Source: Arthrobacter cheniae (GTDB taxonomy: Bacteria; Actinomycetota; Actinomycetes; Actinomycetales; Micrococcaceae). Taken from it: a stretch of 64,000 bases of DNA. Numbering within the stretch: the stretch's first letter is position 1; each line of letters begins with the position of its first letter. The stretch is from the NCBI RefSeq assembly GCF_003602275.1, contig NZ_QZVT01000004.1, forward strand, positions 240,463-304,462, written 5' to 3'. This document shows positions 8,528 through 17,050 of the stretch, in pieces. Under the pieces are notes generated by a model, which was not told the origin of the DNA, did no database searches, and saw nothing but the letters and a program-made list of their open reading frames with translations. Both the position numbers and the translations under genes were made by a program.

Positions 8528-9379
8528 CTACTTGGCGAGGAAAGTGAGCAGGTGCCGGTTCCACTCGTCACGGTGGGACACCGTCAGCCCGTGCGGGGCG
8601 CCCTCGATCAGGACGGTCTCGCTGCCGGCAATGGCCGCCGCCGTCCTCTTGCCGCTGACCTCGAAGGGCACGATCGTGTCCGAATCACCGTGGATCACGA
8701 GGGTGGGCACCGTGACCTTGCCCAGGTCACTCCTGAAATCCGTCGTCGCGAAGGCCGCAGTGGCATCGAGGGTGCCCTTCGGCGAGGCTGCGAGCGCGAT
8801 CGACAGGTTGTAGGCGATCTGCTCGTCGCTCACCATCGGCCGGTTCAGCAGCGTGGGCTTGCCTGCCGTGAAGAACATCTTCAGGAACTCGTGGAGGAAG
8901 GCCGCCCGGTCACCGGTGATTCCGGTCGAGAACCAGTCAGCCAGGTCCTGGTCGACGCCGCCGTCAGGATTGTCCTCCGACTTCCACAGGTACGGCGTCA
9001 CCGCACTGGCGAAGACGAGCTTCGCGACGCGCTCCTCCCCGTAGGTGCCGACATACCGGGCGAGTTCGCCACCGCCCATGGAGAAGCCGACGATGACGAC
9101 GTCGTGCAGGTCCAGTTCGTCGAGCAACGCTTCGAGGTCTGCGGCGAAGGTGTCGTAGTCGTAGCCTGACCACGGCTGCGACGACTGGCCGAAGCCACGG
9201 CGGTCATAGGTGATGACGCGATAGCCGGCCGCCACGAGGGCGGGGACCTGCCCCTCCCAGGAACGGCCGCTGAGGGGCCAGCCATGGATCAGGACGATCG
9301 GCTTCCCGACGCCATAGTCCTCGTAGTGGAGGTCCACCGGGGTGGTCGAATGCGCTGCTGGGATGGTGAGGAAGGGCAT
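8528..9379 (-). CDS. Alpha/beta hydrolase, non-haem haloperoxidase type
   Basis: Cofactor-free haloperoxidase/esterase-like alpha/beta hydrolase, 283 residues. The oxyanion strand VLIHGWPLSGRSWE, nucleophile elbow GFSMGGGE (Ser), the acid in VIHGDSD and the catalytic His in GAPHGL are all present, as is the family YDRRGFGQS. These enzymes hydrolyse esters and can form peracids that oxidise halides. The start at 9379 (MPFLTI) follows AAAGGT; the longer reading to 9535 lacks support. Upstream is a perfect 22-bp palindrome (9401-9422) that may be an operator. No signal peptide, so cytoplasmic. Confidence 0.92.
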   Translation of the reverse strand: MPFLTIPAAHSTTPVDLHYEDYGVGKPIVLIHGWPLSGRSWEGQVPALVAAGYRVITYDRRGFGQSSQPWSGYDYDTFAADLEALLDELDLHDVVIVGFSMGGGELARYVGTYGEERVAKLVFASAVTPYLWKSEDNPDGGVDQDLADWFSTGITGDRAAFLHEFLKMFFTAGKPTLLNRPMVSDEQIAYNLSIALAASPKGTLDATAAFATTDFRSDLGKVTVPTLVIHGDSDTIVPFEVSGKRTAAAIAGSETVLIEGAPHGLTVSHRDEWNRHLLTFLAK

Positions 9380-9400
9380 GCTGTACCTTTCACGCTCAGG

Positions 9401-9422
9401 AGCGGACCGGATCCGGTCCGCT
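9401..9422. promoter_or_regulatory. Perfect 22-bp palindrome upstream of the hydrolase gene
   Basis: Two uninterrupted half-sites AGCGGACCGGA read identically on both strands, centred 32 bp before the hydrolase ATG in its 5' untranslated/promoter region. It could be the operator of a dimeric repressor; no regulator gene is adjacent. Confidence 0.5.
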
Positions 9423-9812
9423 GTGGTGCGTTGATAACCCTTTGTCTTCGGAGTGGCCGAGCTGCCGGATGGACGAGCGGCAGGGACGGTCCGGTGGGCT
9501 GCCTCCAGCTTCCGCCGCCCGGAAGTACCCGTCAACAGTCGAAGCTGGTGGGCCGCCGGAGCCCCTCACGGCGGTGCCGCACCTCCTCCCGGCAATCAGG
9601 GCAGGGGCCGGCGCATCATCGTTGAGGAGAACAATGCAGGCACCCGTGGCGGAGCGGTCGCGTCTCCCCAGCACTGCTTCGATGACCGCGTCAAGCACCG
9701 GACGTGCGGCACGCAGGAGTGGGTCCAGGCGTGGTTTCGGCGTAGAATTCAACGAGCCTTCAGCATGCTTCGGATCAGAAGAATCCGGTCCCGTCCCCCG
9801 AAAGACCACGCC
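9423..9812. other. Intergenic region without a recognisable gene
   Basis: About 390 bp between the divergent hydrolase and Pro-rich protein genes. Open frames here have no ribosome site and no recognisable protein pattern. It must hold both promoters; no clear -35/-10 pair was identified. Confidence 0.5.
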
Positions 9813-10553
9813 ATGCGCTTCTCCCGCGCCCTTGCAACCCTCGTGCTCACTAGCGGATTCCTGCTGGCCGTTCCCGGCGTCTCCGTTGCGCACCCGACGA
9901 TCGCAGGGCAGGTAGGCCCGGTGGTGCCCTCACCCCCGATGGAGGAGGTCATCGCTCCGCCGACGGATGCCCCAGGCCCTCCCACTCGGCCTCCAGGACC
10001 ACCGCCACGTCCCGCACCGGCAAGTCCACCCGTCGAGCCGTCCGGTGCTCCTCCCTCGACGCCGCCGAGCGCGATACCGTCCGGGCCTGCGGCCGATACG
10101 CCGGATCCCACCGCTTCGCCCGGCGTCGTGCCCGAGCCGGCCCCGGCTCCGTCGGTACCCTCCTCTACCGCCCCCACAGTGTCGACATCACCATCCCCCT
10201 CGATGTCCCCATCCGCATCGGTTGCGGCGCCTCCCGACGCTCCGGCGTCGGCCTCCGCTGCGCCGGCTCTCCCCCGGCCGGCCAATAACGCCGTCGGTGT
10301 GGGAGGTGCCGAGGCTCCAGCTCCAGCAGTCCCTTCCTCGAACCCCTCGGGATCCGTCCGGACCGCACCCGCCGAGGATTCCACCACGGCGCAGCCGCCG
10401 GCCGACGAGGCCTTCGCGGCGCCGGCGGCCCAGGTGGAAACCGGACCACCGCTGCGCTACGTGGCCGCCGGGATCCTCAGTATCGTGGCCGTCGCCCTTG
10501 CCCTCGGCGTCGCCGTCGTGTCGCAACCGCGGCGTACGCGACGCACCCACTAG
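9813..10553 (+). CDS. Secreted Pro/Ala/Ser-rich membrane-anchored protein
   Basis: Low-complexity surface protein of 246 residues. Residues 1-26 form a signal peptide (charged start, hydrophobic core, cleavage near VSVAHP). The middle about 170 residues consist mostly of Pro, Ala, Ser and Thr, including runs of PPxxP and SPSxSPS, typical of wall-spanning spacers. A single C-terminal hydrophobic segment (RYVAAGILSIVAVALALGVA) followed by RRTRRTH anchors it with a short cytoplasmic tail; no LPxTG sortase signal is seen. The start at 9813 gives the signal peptide; weak ribosome site. It ends at a strong terminator facing the InhA-like protease. Function unknown. Confidence 0.75.
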   Translation: MRFSRALATLVLTSGFLLAVPGVSVAHPTIAGQVGPVVPSPPMEEVIAPPTDAPGPPTRPPGPPPRPAPASPPVEPSGAPPSTPPSAIPSGPAADTPDPTASPGVVPEPAPAPSVPSSTAPTVSTSPSPSMSPSASVAAPPDAPASASAAPALPRPANNAVGVGGAEAPAPAVPSSNPSGSVRTAPAEDSTTAQPPADEAFAAPAAQVETGPPLRYVAAGILSIVAVALALGVAVVSQPRRTRRTH

Positions 10554-10562
10554 GGCCGGGCA

Positions 10563-10598
10563 CAGAAGGAGCCGGGAGTCACCTCCCGGCTCCTTCTG
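10563..10598. terminator. Bidirectional terminator hairpin
   Basis: A perfect 16-bp stem (CAGAAGGAGCCGGGAG pairing with its complement) with a four-base loop TCAC lies between two convergent genes, the Pro-rich protein (+) and the M6 protease (-), and can terminate both. Confidence 0.88.
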
Positions 10599-10615
10599 CG
10601 TGCACATCTCGAGCG

Positions 10616-12454
10616 TCAGCGGACCTGTAGGGTCAGCTTCCCGGTCGCGTTGGACTGGACGACCTCGATCTTCGTTCCAGTGCCTGCCACCACGACCGAG
10701 CCCTGCGGGTTCGCGGCGTCGTAGTAGGCGTTCGGGTTGGTGTCGTCGAACACGGCGACGCCGGGCTGCGACGGCGCCGTCAGCGTGGTCATGCCCGACG
10801 GAACCTCGCGGTGCAGGCTCAGTGCGTCGGTGGCCTGCTTGCCGAATGTCGCGTCGAAACTCTGGATGCGGTTGCGGACGATCGTGCCGTCGGACCAGGT
10901 GAGGGCCTTCGGGTGTGCGTCCACGGGCAGGGCCAAGCCGGAGCCCGGGTGCTGGCGCGTGTTGTTGTTGCGCTGCGCCGTGTTCCAGTACGTGATGCTC
11001 AGGCCGTCCTGGTACGCGTAGTGCTCCACGGTGTCAGGCGCCGTGACGCCCCAGCCGAAGTTGTACGGACCCGAGGCGAGCGTCGCGTCGTACCCCGCGT
11101 ACACGCGGTTCTCGGCGATGTAGAAGCGGTTGTTGCCCGCGGCGTCCTTCGGCAGGTTCACGACGACGGCCTCCGGCGCCTTCGTGGCGTGGAACGAAGG
11201 GCCGATTTCGTGCGTCGACTTCACGCCGGCAGTGGCGACGTCGTAATCCAGCCAGCCGAGCTGCAGCTTTTCCCAGGCACCCATGTGGTTGGGCGTGGTG
11301 CCGATGGAGCCGTCACCATGGCCGAGCCAGGATCCGGAACTCATAAGGGTCCAGAAGCCTGTGCCGTTCTCGCCACCACTCGTGTCATAAAGATCCGGCA
11401 GTCCGAGGTCGTGTCCGTATTCGTGGGCGAACACACCGAGGCCGCCGTTCTCGGGCTCCGTGGTGTAGTCGCGGATCCAGAGGTCCGAATTGCCGATCTT
11501 GATGCCGCCGAAGGGGTTGGCTACCGGACCGGAGGTACCGCGTCCTGCCTGGCCGACGGACCAGCGGTGCGACCAGATGGCGGACGAGGCAGCACCCGCC
11601 TCCTCACCCTCCCCGGCGTGGATCGCCTGGAAGTGGTCGATGTAGCCGTCGGCCTCGTCGAAGTCGCCGTCCTTGTCGAAGTCGTAGCGGTCCCACTGGT
11701 CGAACGTCGCGAGGTACGCGTCGATCTCTGCAGCCGTCTTTCCGGCGGCGACCTGCGATTCGTACCAGGCATCGGCGGTGTCCTGCACGAAGCGGGTCAT
11801 GTCCGCCTGGCTTTCCGTCTCGCCGTAGCTGGCGGAGGAGTTGGGCACGGTCACCCAGTCGCTGACGTCGCCGTCGACCGTATAACGGCCGCTCGACATC
11901 TCCTCGTAGACGCCCTTCAGCGATTCGCCCTCCTCGCTGAAGAACATGTCGAGGTAGTGCTCGCGGTCGAAGGTGTCGGACCAGTACGTGGAATTGTCCA
12001 CGGCCCGGTCCGGTTCCTTGATGGTGTTGCGGATGGGGCCCGGAGCGGCTGTGGGGTACCGCGGATCCGTCGCATCGCCGAAGTCGACGAGGAAGGACAG
12101 GATCTGGTCGCTGTCCTCCAGTCCGTACTGCGCCCACTGACCTGGAGCGACCTTCACCGACTTCGAGCCGCCGCGGTTCTCGACCTTCGCTTCGCCGGAG
12201 ATCACCATCTCCACGGCCTGCTGGTTGAGGTCGCGACGTTCTTCCGCCGCGGGATCGGAGCGGTCGTCGAGCTTTTCCGCCGCACCAGCGCGGCCGTCAG
12301 CCCCGGGTGAGGCCGTGAACGACGACGCCGCTGTCGGCGCATCCGCTGCGGTGCCGGTGGTGGCCTGCGCGCTCACGGGAGCGAGCACGACGGCGGTGGT
12401 CACGGCGAGCGCCATCGCGCACCGTAGCCCCCGGGTACGAGTAGTGGAATTCAA
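10616..12454 (-). CDS. Immune inhibitor A-type M6 family metalloprotease
   Basis: Secreted zinc protease of 612 residues. A signal peptide (residues about 1-31, ending PVSAQA) precedes a pro-region and the catalytic domain. The metzincin motif HEYGHDLGLPD spans 344-354 and provides three zinc ligands and the catalytic Glu; a calcium-site-like DFDKDGDFDEADG lies at about 258-270. Bacillus InhA is near 800 residues; this one lacks much of the C-terminal region. The start is TTG at 12454 with AGGAG five bases upstream. Family members degrade host antimicrobial peptides or environmental proteins; in a soil-type actinobacterium a nutrient-scavenging role is more likely, but that is inference. Confidence 0.93.
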   Translation of the reverse strand: MNSTTRTRGLRCAMALAVTTAVVLAPVSAQATTGTAADAPTAASSFTASPGADGRAGAAEKLDDRSDPAAEERRDLNQQAVEMVISGEAKVENRGGSKSVKVAPGQWAQYGLEDSDQILSFLVDFGDATDPRYPTAAPGPIRNTIKEPDRAVDNSTYWSDTFDREHYLDMFFSEEGESLKGVYEEMSSGRYTVDGDVSDWVTVPNSSASYGETESQADMTRFVQDTADAWYESQVAAGKTAAEIDAYLATFDQWDRYDFDKDGDFDEADGYIDHFQAIHAGEGEEAGAASSAIWSHRWSVGQAGRGTSGPVANPFGGIKIGNSDLWIRDYTTEPENGGLGVFAHEYGHDLGLPDLYDTSGGENGTGFWTLMSSGSWLGHGDGSIGTTPNHMGAWEKLQLGWLDYDVATAGVKSTHEIGPSFHATKAPEAVVVNLPKDAAGNNRFYIAENRVYAGYDATLASGPYNFGWGVTAPDTVEHYAYQDGLSITYWNTAQRNNNTRQHPGSGLALPVDAHPKALTWSDGTIVRNRIQSFDATFGKQATDALSLHREVPSGMTTLTAPSQPGVAVFDDTNPNAYYDAANPQGSVVVAGTGTKIEVVQSNATGKLTLQVR

Positions 12455-12660
12455 GGGTTCTCCTTTTTATGGCAATGTCCCAGCCGATGTAGACCACGCT
12501 CAGGGTAAGTGCCTGAGGTTACGAACATGTTGCCTAGGTCACACGTTCTGGACGGGACGCTAGCACTGCGCTCGGACATTGTGGAGATGATCCTTGATCC
12601 GCCGGGCGACAACAGCACGAGCTCTGGCGCAGGGGCGGGCTGCCGTCTATAGTGCGCAAC

Positions 12661-13806
12661 TCAGGCGAACGCCGATAGCACCCTTGCTGCCTCCTGGAAC
12701 ACCTCGGAACGGGTTGTGGCGTGGACGGAGAGCCGGATGCGGTCCTCCCCGTGCTGCGTGGTGGAGATGCCTGCTCCCGCGAGGGCCAGCTGCGCCTCGG
12801 CTGCCCGTCCGGAAAGCCCCACGGCCACGATGCCCGCCCGTTCGCCGCGGTCACGCGGTGAGAGGACCGGCACGCCGGCATCGTCGAGCCTGTCGACGAG
12901 AGCCTGTGCGTGAGTGGCGATGATGCCCTCGATGGCCGGCACTCCCACCGACTCGATCAGCTCGAGGGCCTCGGCGAACGCACCGGTCGCGTAGGGCGAG
13001 AGGTTCGAGATGGAGAAGCGCTCTGCCCCCGGCAGGGGCGGATGCTCGTCGCCGTCGTACCGTTTGGAGTCGGTGACGCCGGTCCACCCGGTGAGTAGCG
13101 GCTCGATCCGCTCGACGCCCTGCGGCGATACCGCGATAGCGGCCACGCCCCAGGAACCGCGCACCCACTTCTGGGCACCTGCGACCAGCACGTCGGCCAG
13201 CGTCCACTCGTTGTCGACAACGCCGAACCCCTGGACGCCGTCCACCACGAGAAGACGGTCCGGTCCGATCACCTCCCGGATACCGGCGAGGTCCGCGCGG
13301 TAGCCCGTGCGGAAGTCGACCGCGCTCACGCTGACCGCGACGGTATCGTCGGTGAGTCCACGGGCGACGACGTCGGGCGTCACGTGGGTGCCGGGGACGC
13401 CGATCAGTTCCACGCGGGCCCGGCCTGCACCGCTCGTCCGCAGCCACGGGTAGGTATTGGCCGGGAACTCGCCGGCGCTGACCAGCACGGTTCCACCGGC
13501 GAGGCCGAACGCCACCTGGAACAACCCCAGCGACGTGCTGGCGGTCAGGCCGACCTGGTCCAGGGGGAAGCCCGTCAGCCGGGAGAACGCCGACCGCGCG
13601 CGAAGATCCTCACCGTGGAGGTGGTCCATACCGCCGACTTCGCCGTTGCCGGCCGTCTCCAGGAGATGCGCAACGCGGTCACGGACATTGCTCGACGGCG
13701 GGCCGTAGCTCGCGAAATTCAGGTAGCCGGGTTCCTCGGAGAAGGCGGACTGGTAGGACGCGAACGCTTCGGCATCGTCGTTCTCGGTGGGTGCCATCAG
13801 GCCCAC
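12661..13806 (-). CDS. Class V aminotransferase / cysteine desulfurase-fold PLP enzyme
   Basis: Pyridoxal-phosphate enzyme of 381 residues with the fold of isopenicillin N epimerase-like and SufS-like class V enzymes. The PLP-binding Asp lies in LLVVDGVQGFG and the Schiff-base Lys in AGAQKWVRG; the N-terminal YLNFASYGPPS is the family's usual opening. The C-terminal RIRLSVHATTR binds the substrate carboxylate. No cysteine-desulfurase active-site Cys loop is obvious, so amino-acid cleavage or epimerisation is more likely than sulfur transfer. The start may be GTG at 13806 (GGAAAG five bases upstream) or the ATG at 13797. It stands alone; substrate unknown. Confidence 0.85.
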   Translation of the reverse strand: MGLMAPTENDDAEAFASYQSAFSEEPGYLNFASYGPPSSNVRDRVAHLLETAGNGEVGGMDHLHGEDLRARSAFSRLTGFPLDQVGLTASTSLGLFQVAFGLAGGTVLVSAGEFPANTYPWLRTSGAGRARVELIGVPGTHVTPDVVARGLTDDTVAVSVSAVDFRTGYRADLAGIREVIGPDRLLVVDGVQGFGVVDNEWTLADVLVAGAQKWVRGSWGVAAIAVSPQGVERIEPLLTGWTGVTDSKRYDGDEHPPLPGAERFSISNLSPYATGAFAEALELIESVGVPAIEGIIATHAQALVDRLDDAGVPVLSPRDRGERAGIVAVGLSGRAAEAQLALAGAGISTTQHGEDRIRLSVHATTRSEVFQEAARVLSAFA

Positions 13807-13835
13807 GATACTTTCCCGTGCTTCCTGCCTCCTGG

Positions 13836-14906
13836 TCAGCGCCGCTTCTTCTTCCCCTTGATCAGCGCATTGGGGCTGTTCGTCGCGACCCTCGAGGACC
13901 GGTCCTCGTCGTCGTGGCCTGCGGAGGTCTTCCCAGAGGCTCGTCCGGTTGCGGACGAGCGACGTCCCTTCCGGGTGCCACCTGCGGTTTCACCCTCGAC
14001 GCTGCTCTCGATGCGCTCTTTCCGAACCTGCTCCCTGACCGTCGTCCTCCCGGTGATCGTTGCCTTGTTCAGCCGGACGCGTTCGACGGCCACGGTCTCC
14101 TTCCGCACCACGGCAACTTCCTCGTGCCCGACCATCTCCACGGAGTCCTCCTGGAACAGCGAATCGTCGGGCACGAAGTCGAGGGTTCCCGGGCCGATCG
14201 GTTCCCGCTCGACCCGAAGTTCGTCCCTGCGCAGCGGCACCGCTTTCGTCTCTTCCTCGGTGACGACGTACTTCCTCAGGCGGACGCGAGCGGCCTCATA
14301 CTGCTCCGTGCCCACCCGGAGCCGTTCCTCCGAGCGGATCATCCACCGTTTGCCGGAGTCAGCCCCATCAGCCACCAGCCCACCGAGGGTCTCGTCGCGA
14401 GCCACGGGTTCGTCGCTCCTGACCGGAACGTCCGGGCTGACCGGTACGTCCGCGGTGATCGACTCGTCGTGACCGACCGGTACCTCCGGCTGAGCCGGCG
14501 AGACCGCCGCGACCTGCCCGGCCGGCGCGACCTGCCCGATCGATGACTGTTCGTTGGTGGAGGCATCCTGCTGAGCCGGCGCGGCCGGGTCCACCAGGTC
14601 GTAGTGCTGGTACAGCCCGTTCTCATCGCCCGGACCCAGCTGTCCGTCGCGCTCCGTGGAGGGGGCGCGCCTGATCAGGTCCCGCGGGTAGGCCACGACG
14701 ACGTGGCCGCCCTGCACCGTGGCACCGTGAAGTGGGACGAAGGATTCCTTGGTGCCGAACAGGCCAGTGTGGACCGTGATCCAGGTGGGGTCCTCGGTGA
14801 CATCGCTGAGGTACACCTCCCCCAGCGATCCCACCTTGTCGCCCTGCTCGGTGACGACGGCGCTGCGACGGCCGTGAAGGGGCGTGAGATCGTTCATGGA
14901 GAGCAT
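13836..14906 (-). CDS. PRC-barrel and DUF2382 domain stress protein (paralogue 1)
   Basis: Cytoplasmic protein of 356 residues with an N-terminal PRC-barrel-like domain (about 1-90, containing VGSLGEVYLSDVTEDPTWITV) and a C-terminal DUF2382 domain (about 200-320, starting RSEERLRVGTE and rich in alternating charged strands). A Val/Pro/Ala/Asp-rich linker with repeated DVPVSPDVPV-like steps joins them, and the tail ends in a Lys/Arg cluster. Such proteins are common, uncharacterised stress-associated proteins of radiation- and desiccation-tolerant actinobacteria. The start at 14906 has AGGA six bases upstream. A second paralogue lies at 62065-62877 and the two share a promoter motif, suggesting co-regulation. 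Confidence 0.88.
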   Translation of the reverse strand: MLSMNDLTPLHGRRSAVVTEQGDKVGSLGEVYLSDVTEDPTWITVHTGLFGTKESFVPLHGATVQGGHVVVAYPRDLIRRAPSTERDGQLGPGDENGLYQHYDLVDPAAPAQQDASTNEQSSIGQVAPAGQVAAVSPAQPEVPVGHDESITADVPVSPDVPVRSDEPVARDETLGGLVADGADSGKRWMIRSEERLRVGTEQYEAARVRLRKYVVTEEETKAVPLRRDELRVEREPIGPGTLDFVPDDSLFQEDSVEMVGHEEVAVVRKETVAVERVRLNKATITGRTTVREQVRKERIESSVEGETAGGTRKGRRSSATGRASGKTSAGHDDEDRSSRVATNSPNALIKGKKKRR

Positions 14907-14955
14907 GGCATTCCTGTCATCGGATCCGGCCGCCGGGAATCGGGCGGCGATCGTC

Positions 14956-14996
14956 AGAGTAGAACGACCGGAGGCGGAAAAACAAGCAGGCTTACT
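14956..14996 (-). promoter_or_regulatory. Promoter of DUF2382 paralogue 1 with shared palindromic motif
   Basis: On the minus strand the motif AGTAAGCCTGCTTG (14983-14996) overlaps a -35 TTGTTT (14980-14985), with a -10 TACTCT (14956-14961) after 18 bp. The same motif, one base different and in the same position, precedes the paralogue at 62065-62877. Confidence 0.65.
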
Positions 14997-15154
14997 GTTT
15001 TGATCCGGCTGGACAGGACGATCGGTCGGCGTCCGGTCCCGATCCACGAGGGCGAGCGCCGCGACAATCCCCTGCTGCACAGAGACCGCCGTCGTGAGCG
15101 AAGGGGAGAAGGACGTCCGGGGCACTGCCTGTGATGCATCTGACAGCCTCCTTA

Positions 15155-15184
15155 TTTTGAGTCATTCAAAACAAGACGTAGGCT
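15155..15184 (+). promoter_or_regulatory. Fur/PerR-type operator and promoter
   Basis: The perfect inverted repeat TTTTGA-N5-TCAAAA (15155-15171) overlaps a -35 TTGAGT (15157-15162); a -10 TAGGCT (15179-15184) follows after 16 bp. The ATG of the Fur-family gene lies six bases after the -10, implying a leaderless, autoregulated transcript. Confidence 0.82.
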
Positions 15185-15190
15185 TGATGC

Positions 15191-15655
15191 ATGACGCAAT
15201 CACCTGAATCCGACTCCCGGACGGACACGCTCCGGCAGTCCATCCGCGCTGCCGGGTTACGGGTGACCGTCCCACGCGTCGCCGTCCTCGAGGCCCTGCA
15301 GGACAATCCGCACTCGAGTGCGGAGAAGGTCACGGACAAGGTTCGTCCCGTACTGAAGGGCACGTCGAGCCAGGCCGTCTACGGAATCCTGGCAGCCCTC
15401 ACGGGAGCGGGACTCGTCCGTCGTTTCGACCCGGCGGGTTCACCTGCCCTGTTCGAATGCCGTGTCGGGGACAACCACCATCATCTGGTGTGTATCCGCT
15501 GCGGAGCGATCAAGGACGTCGATTGCGTCATCGGAGCGGCACCCTGCCTCACTCCGTCCGATGCGTCCGGCTTCGCTGTTTTTGCAGCAGAAGTCACGTT
15601 CAACGGCCTGTGCCGGGAGTGCCAGGACTTCTCCACTCCAGAGCACATCGACTGA
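15191..15655 (+). CDS. Fur/PerR family metalloregulator
   Basis: Metal- and probably peroxide-responsive repressor of 154 residues. The N-terminal winged helix includes LRVTVPRVAVLEAL and SSQAVYGILAALTGAGLVRR; the dimerisation domain carries the metal-binding stretch DNHHHLVCIRCG and the C-terminal CREC, giving two CxxC pairs for a structural zinc as in PerR and actinobacterial FurA/CatR. A matching inverted repeat covers its own promoter, so negative autoregulation is expected. In relatives the regulator sits beside a catalase gene; here the next gene encodes a small repetitive protein, so the target set differs or catalase lies elsewhere. The close TANNNT-N6-ATG spacing indicates a leaderless mRNA. 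Confidence 0.92.
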   Translation: MTQSPESDSRTDTLRQSIRAAGLRVTVPRVAVLEALQDNPHSSAEKVTDKVRPVLKGTSSQAVYGILAALTGAGLVRRFDPAGSPALFECRVGDNHHHLVCIRCGAIKDVDCVIGAAPCLTPSDASGFAVFAAEVTFNGLCRECQDFSTPEHID

Positions 15656-15762
15656 CACCGCATCTCCCCTCGTGGTCCTGACCGACCACCCGCGATCAAG
15701 CACGCCCACAACAAGCCGCCGGCGCTTCACGCGACCGACCGCACCGACCGAAGGAACCAGCC

Positions 15763-16005
15763 ATGACTCTCATCGAGCGCCCGAACCTCACCCGCCGCCC
15801 CACCGTAACCTCGTCGCCGGTCGTCGAATCCACCTCGCCAGTACGTGAGGGTGGCAGGTACGTGACCAGCAACATGCCCCAGCCGGCTACACAAGGCCAA
15901 TATGTGACCGGCTCCACGCCGACCTTCTCGATGGGGCGCGGCACCTACGTCACGACCTCGATGCCGACGGACCTGCGCGGCGGCAGCTACACCTACTCCA
16001 GCTGA
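15763..16005 (+). CDS. Small protein with GxYVTxSxP repeats
   Basis: Unrecognised 80-residue protein. From residue about 30 it consists of three near-identical units, GRYVTSNMP, GQYVTGSTP and GTYVTTSMP, spaced 15-20 residues apart, and a closing GSYTYSS; the N-terminus is Thr/Pro/Arg-rich. No signal peptide, Cys or membrane segment. GAAGGAACC before the ATG gives good ribosome-site support. It is the only gene downstream of the Fur/PerR-type regulator in the same direction, 107 bp away, so co-transcription and a role in metal or peroxide stress are plausible. The Tyr/Thr/Ser repeats might polymerise or bind metal, but nothing in the sequence proves it. Confidence 0.75.
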   Translation: MTLIERPNLTRRPTVTSSPVVESTSPVREGGRYVTSNMPQPATQGQYVTGSTPTFSMGRGTYVTTSMPTDLRGGSYTYSS

Positions 16006-16060
16006 CCGCCTGCTGGGGACAACCACCCCGTCATGCCTGGGCCCGAGCCGCGACTGCCCG

Positions 16061-17050
16061 TCACGGCCGGGCCTGAGCTGCGACCAGCCCCGCCAGCATC
16101 TCGTCCGAGCGCTCCTGGGCTTCCAGATCGAACGCTCCGCCGCTGACGAGGAACTCGTCCGCGCCGGTCCGCGCGTGGAGATCGGCGAGCTGCCGCGTTA
16201 CTTCAGCAGGCGTTCCGTAGATCGCGGAGCCGAGTGACTCCTCCACGAGCCCGGTCTCCCTTGCGTTCAGCTGATGGCCGGTTACCGCCTCCAACGCAGG
16301 GAAGAAGCCTTTCGTCCGTGAGACGGCGAGCGCCCGGGCCTCCGGCAGGAGCAGGTGCCGGGCGTCCGGCGTCGTTTCGGCGACCGACACATTGAGTGAG
16401 GCGACGATGTACGGCCGGTCCCACCAGGGTGAGGGCCGGAACGAGTCCCGGTAGCGTTCCAGCACGCTGGCGCGGTCCCGGAACAGGGCAGGACCGCCCA
16501 GCACGACGGCGAGACCGGCCTGCGCCGCGATGTCCACTCCCTGCCCGGTGGCGAGTACGAACACGGGTGTCCGCCCGCCGTCCTGCGGCCGCGCGGTGAC
16601 GGCCGAGGAGCCGCCGAGGAACGCGAGCAGCTCTGCGATGTCCGCTCCGAAGCGTTCCGAGTCCTTCTTGTCCGCCCGCAGTGCCGCACGTACAGCCTGC
16701 GTGAAGCCGAGCGAACGGCCCACACCCAGGTCGAACCGTCCCGCGGACAGCGCGCGCAGGGTGGCCGCCTGCTCGGCAACGACCAGCGGCTGATGGTTGG
16801 GGAGCATGATCCCACCCGTACCCACGCGGATCGTCGTCGTGGCCGACGCCACCGCTGCGGCCAGGACGGCGGGGGCGGATCCCGCGATACCCGGCACCCC
16901 ATGATGTTCTGCAACCCAGAACCTCCGGTAGCCGAGCCGCTCCGCACGCCGTGCCCGCGTGATGACCTGCTGCAGTGTGGCCTCCTCGGAGGACCCGGAA
17001 CGGGACTGCGCACGATCGAGTATGGACACGGCGGGAAAGCGAAGGGGCAT
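16061..17050 (-). CDS. LLM-class flavin-dependent monooxygenase (luciferase-like)
   Basis: Single-component luciferase-fold FMN monooxygenase-like protein of 329 residues. The opening LRFPAVSILDRAQ, RFWVAEHHGVPGIAGSAPAV, GTGGIMLPNHQPLVVAEQ and FDLGVGRSLGF are characteristic of the MsnO8-type group that uses reduced flavin. The substrate is unknown; relatives act in antibiotic modification or remain uncharacterised. The start at 17050 gives the canonical N-terminus. Beyond its stop a 26-bp imperfect duplicate of the last codons occurs at about 16030-16055, a small local duplication. It is divergent from the membrane hydrolase gene. Confidence 0.88.
   Translation of the reverse strand: MPLRFPAVSILDRAQSRSGSSEEATLQQVITRARRAERLGYRRFWVAEHHGVPGIAGSAPAVLAAAVASATTTIRVGTGGIMLPNHQPLVVAEQAATLRALSAGRFDLGVGRSLGFTQAVRAALRADKKDSERFGADIAELLAFLGGSSAVTARPQDGGRTPVFVLATGQGVDIAAQAGLAVVLGGPALFRDRASVLERYRDSFRPSPWWDRPYIVASLNVSVAETTPDARHLLLPEARALAVSRTKGFFPALEAVTGHQLNARETGLVEESLGSAIYGTPAEVTRQLADLHARTGADEFLVSGGAFDLEAQERSDEMLAGLVAAQARP

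Noticed and set aside
9448-9475. tRNA-like start (GGAGTGGCCGAGC)
   Set aside because: The following bases do not form the anticodon or T arms of a tRNA-Ser/Leu, and no 3' acceptor match is present.
14907-15125. N-terminal extension of DUF2382 paralogue 1
   Set aside because: It covers the promoter motif and lacks a ribosome site; the paralogue at 62065 also starts directly at the PRC-barrel.
16025-16075. Terminator after the luciferase-like gene
   Set aside because: The repeat there is direct (a 26-bp imperfect duplication of the gene end), not inverted.
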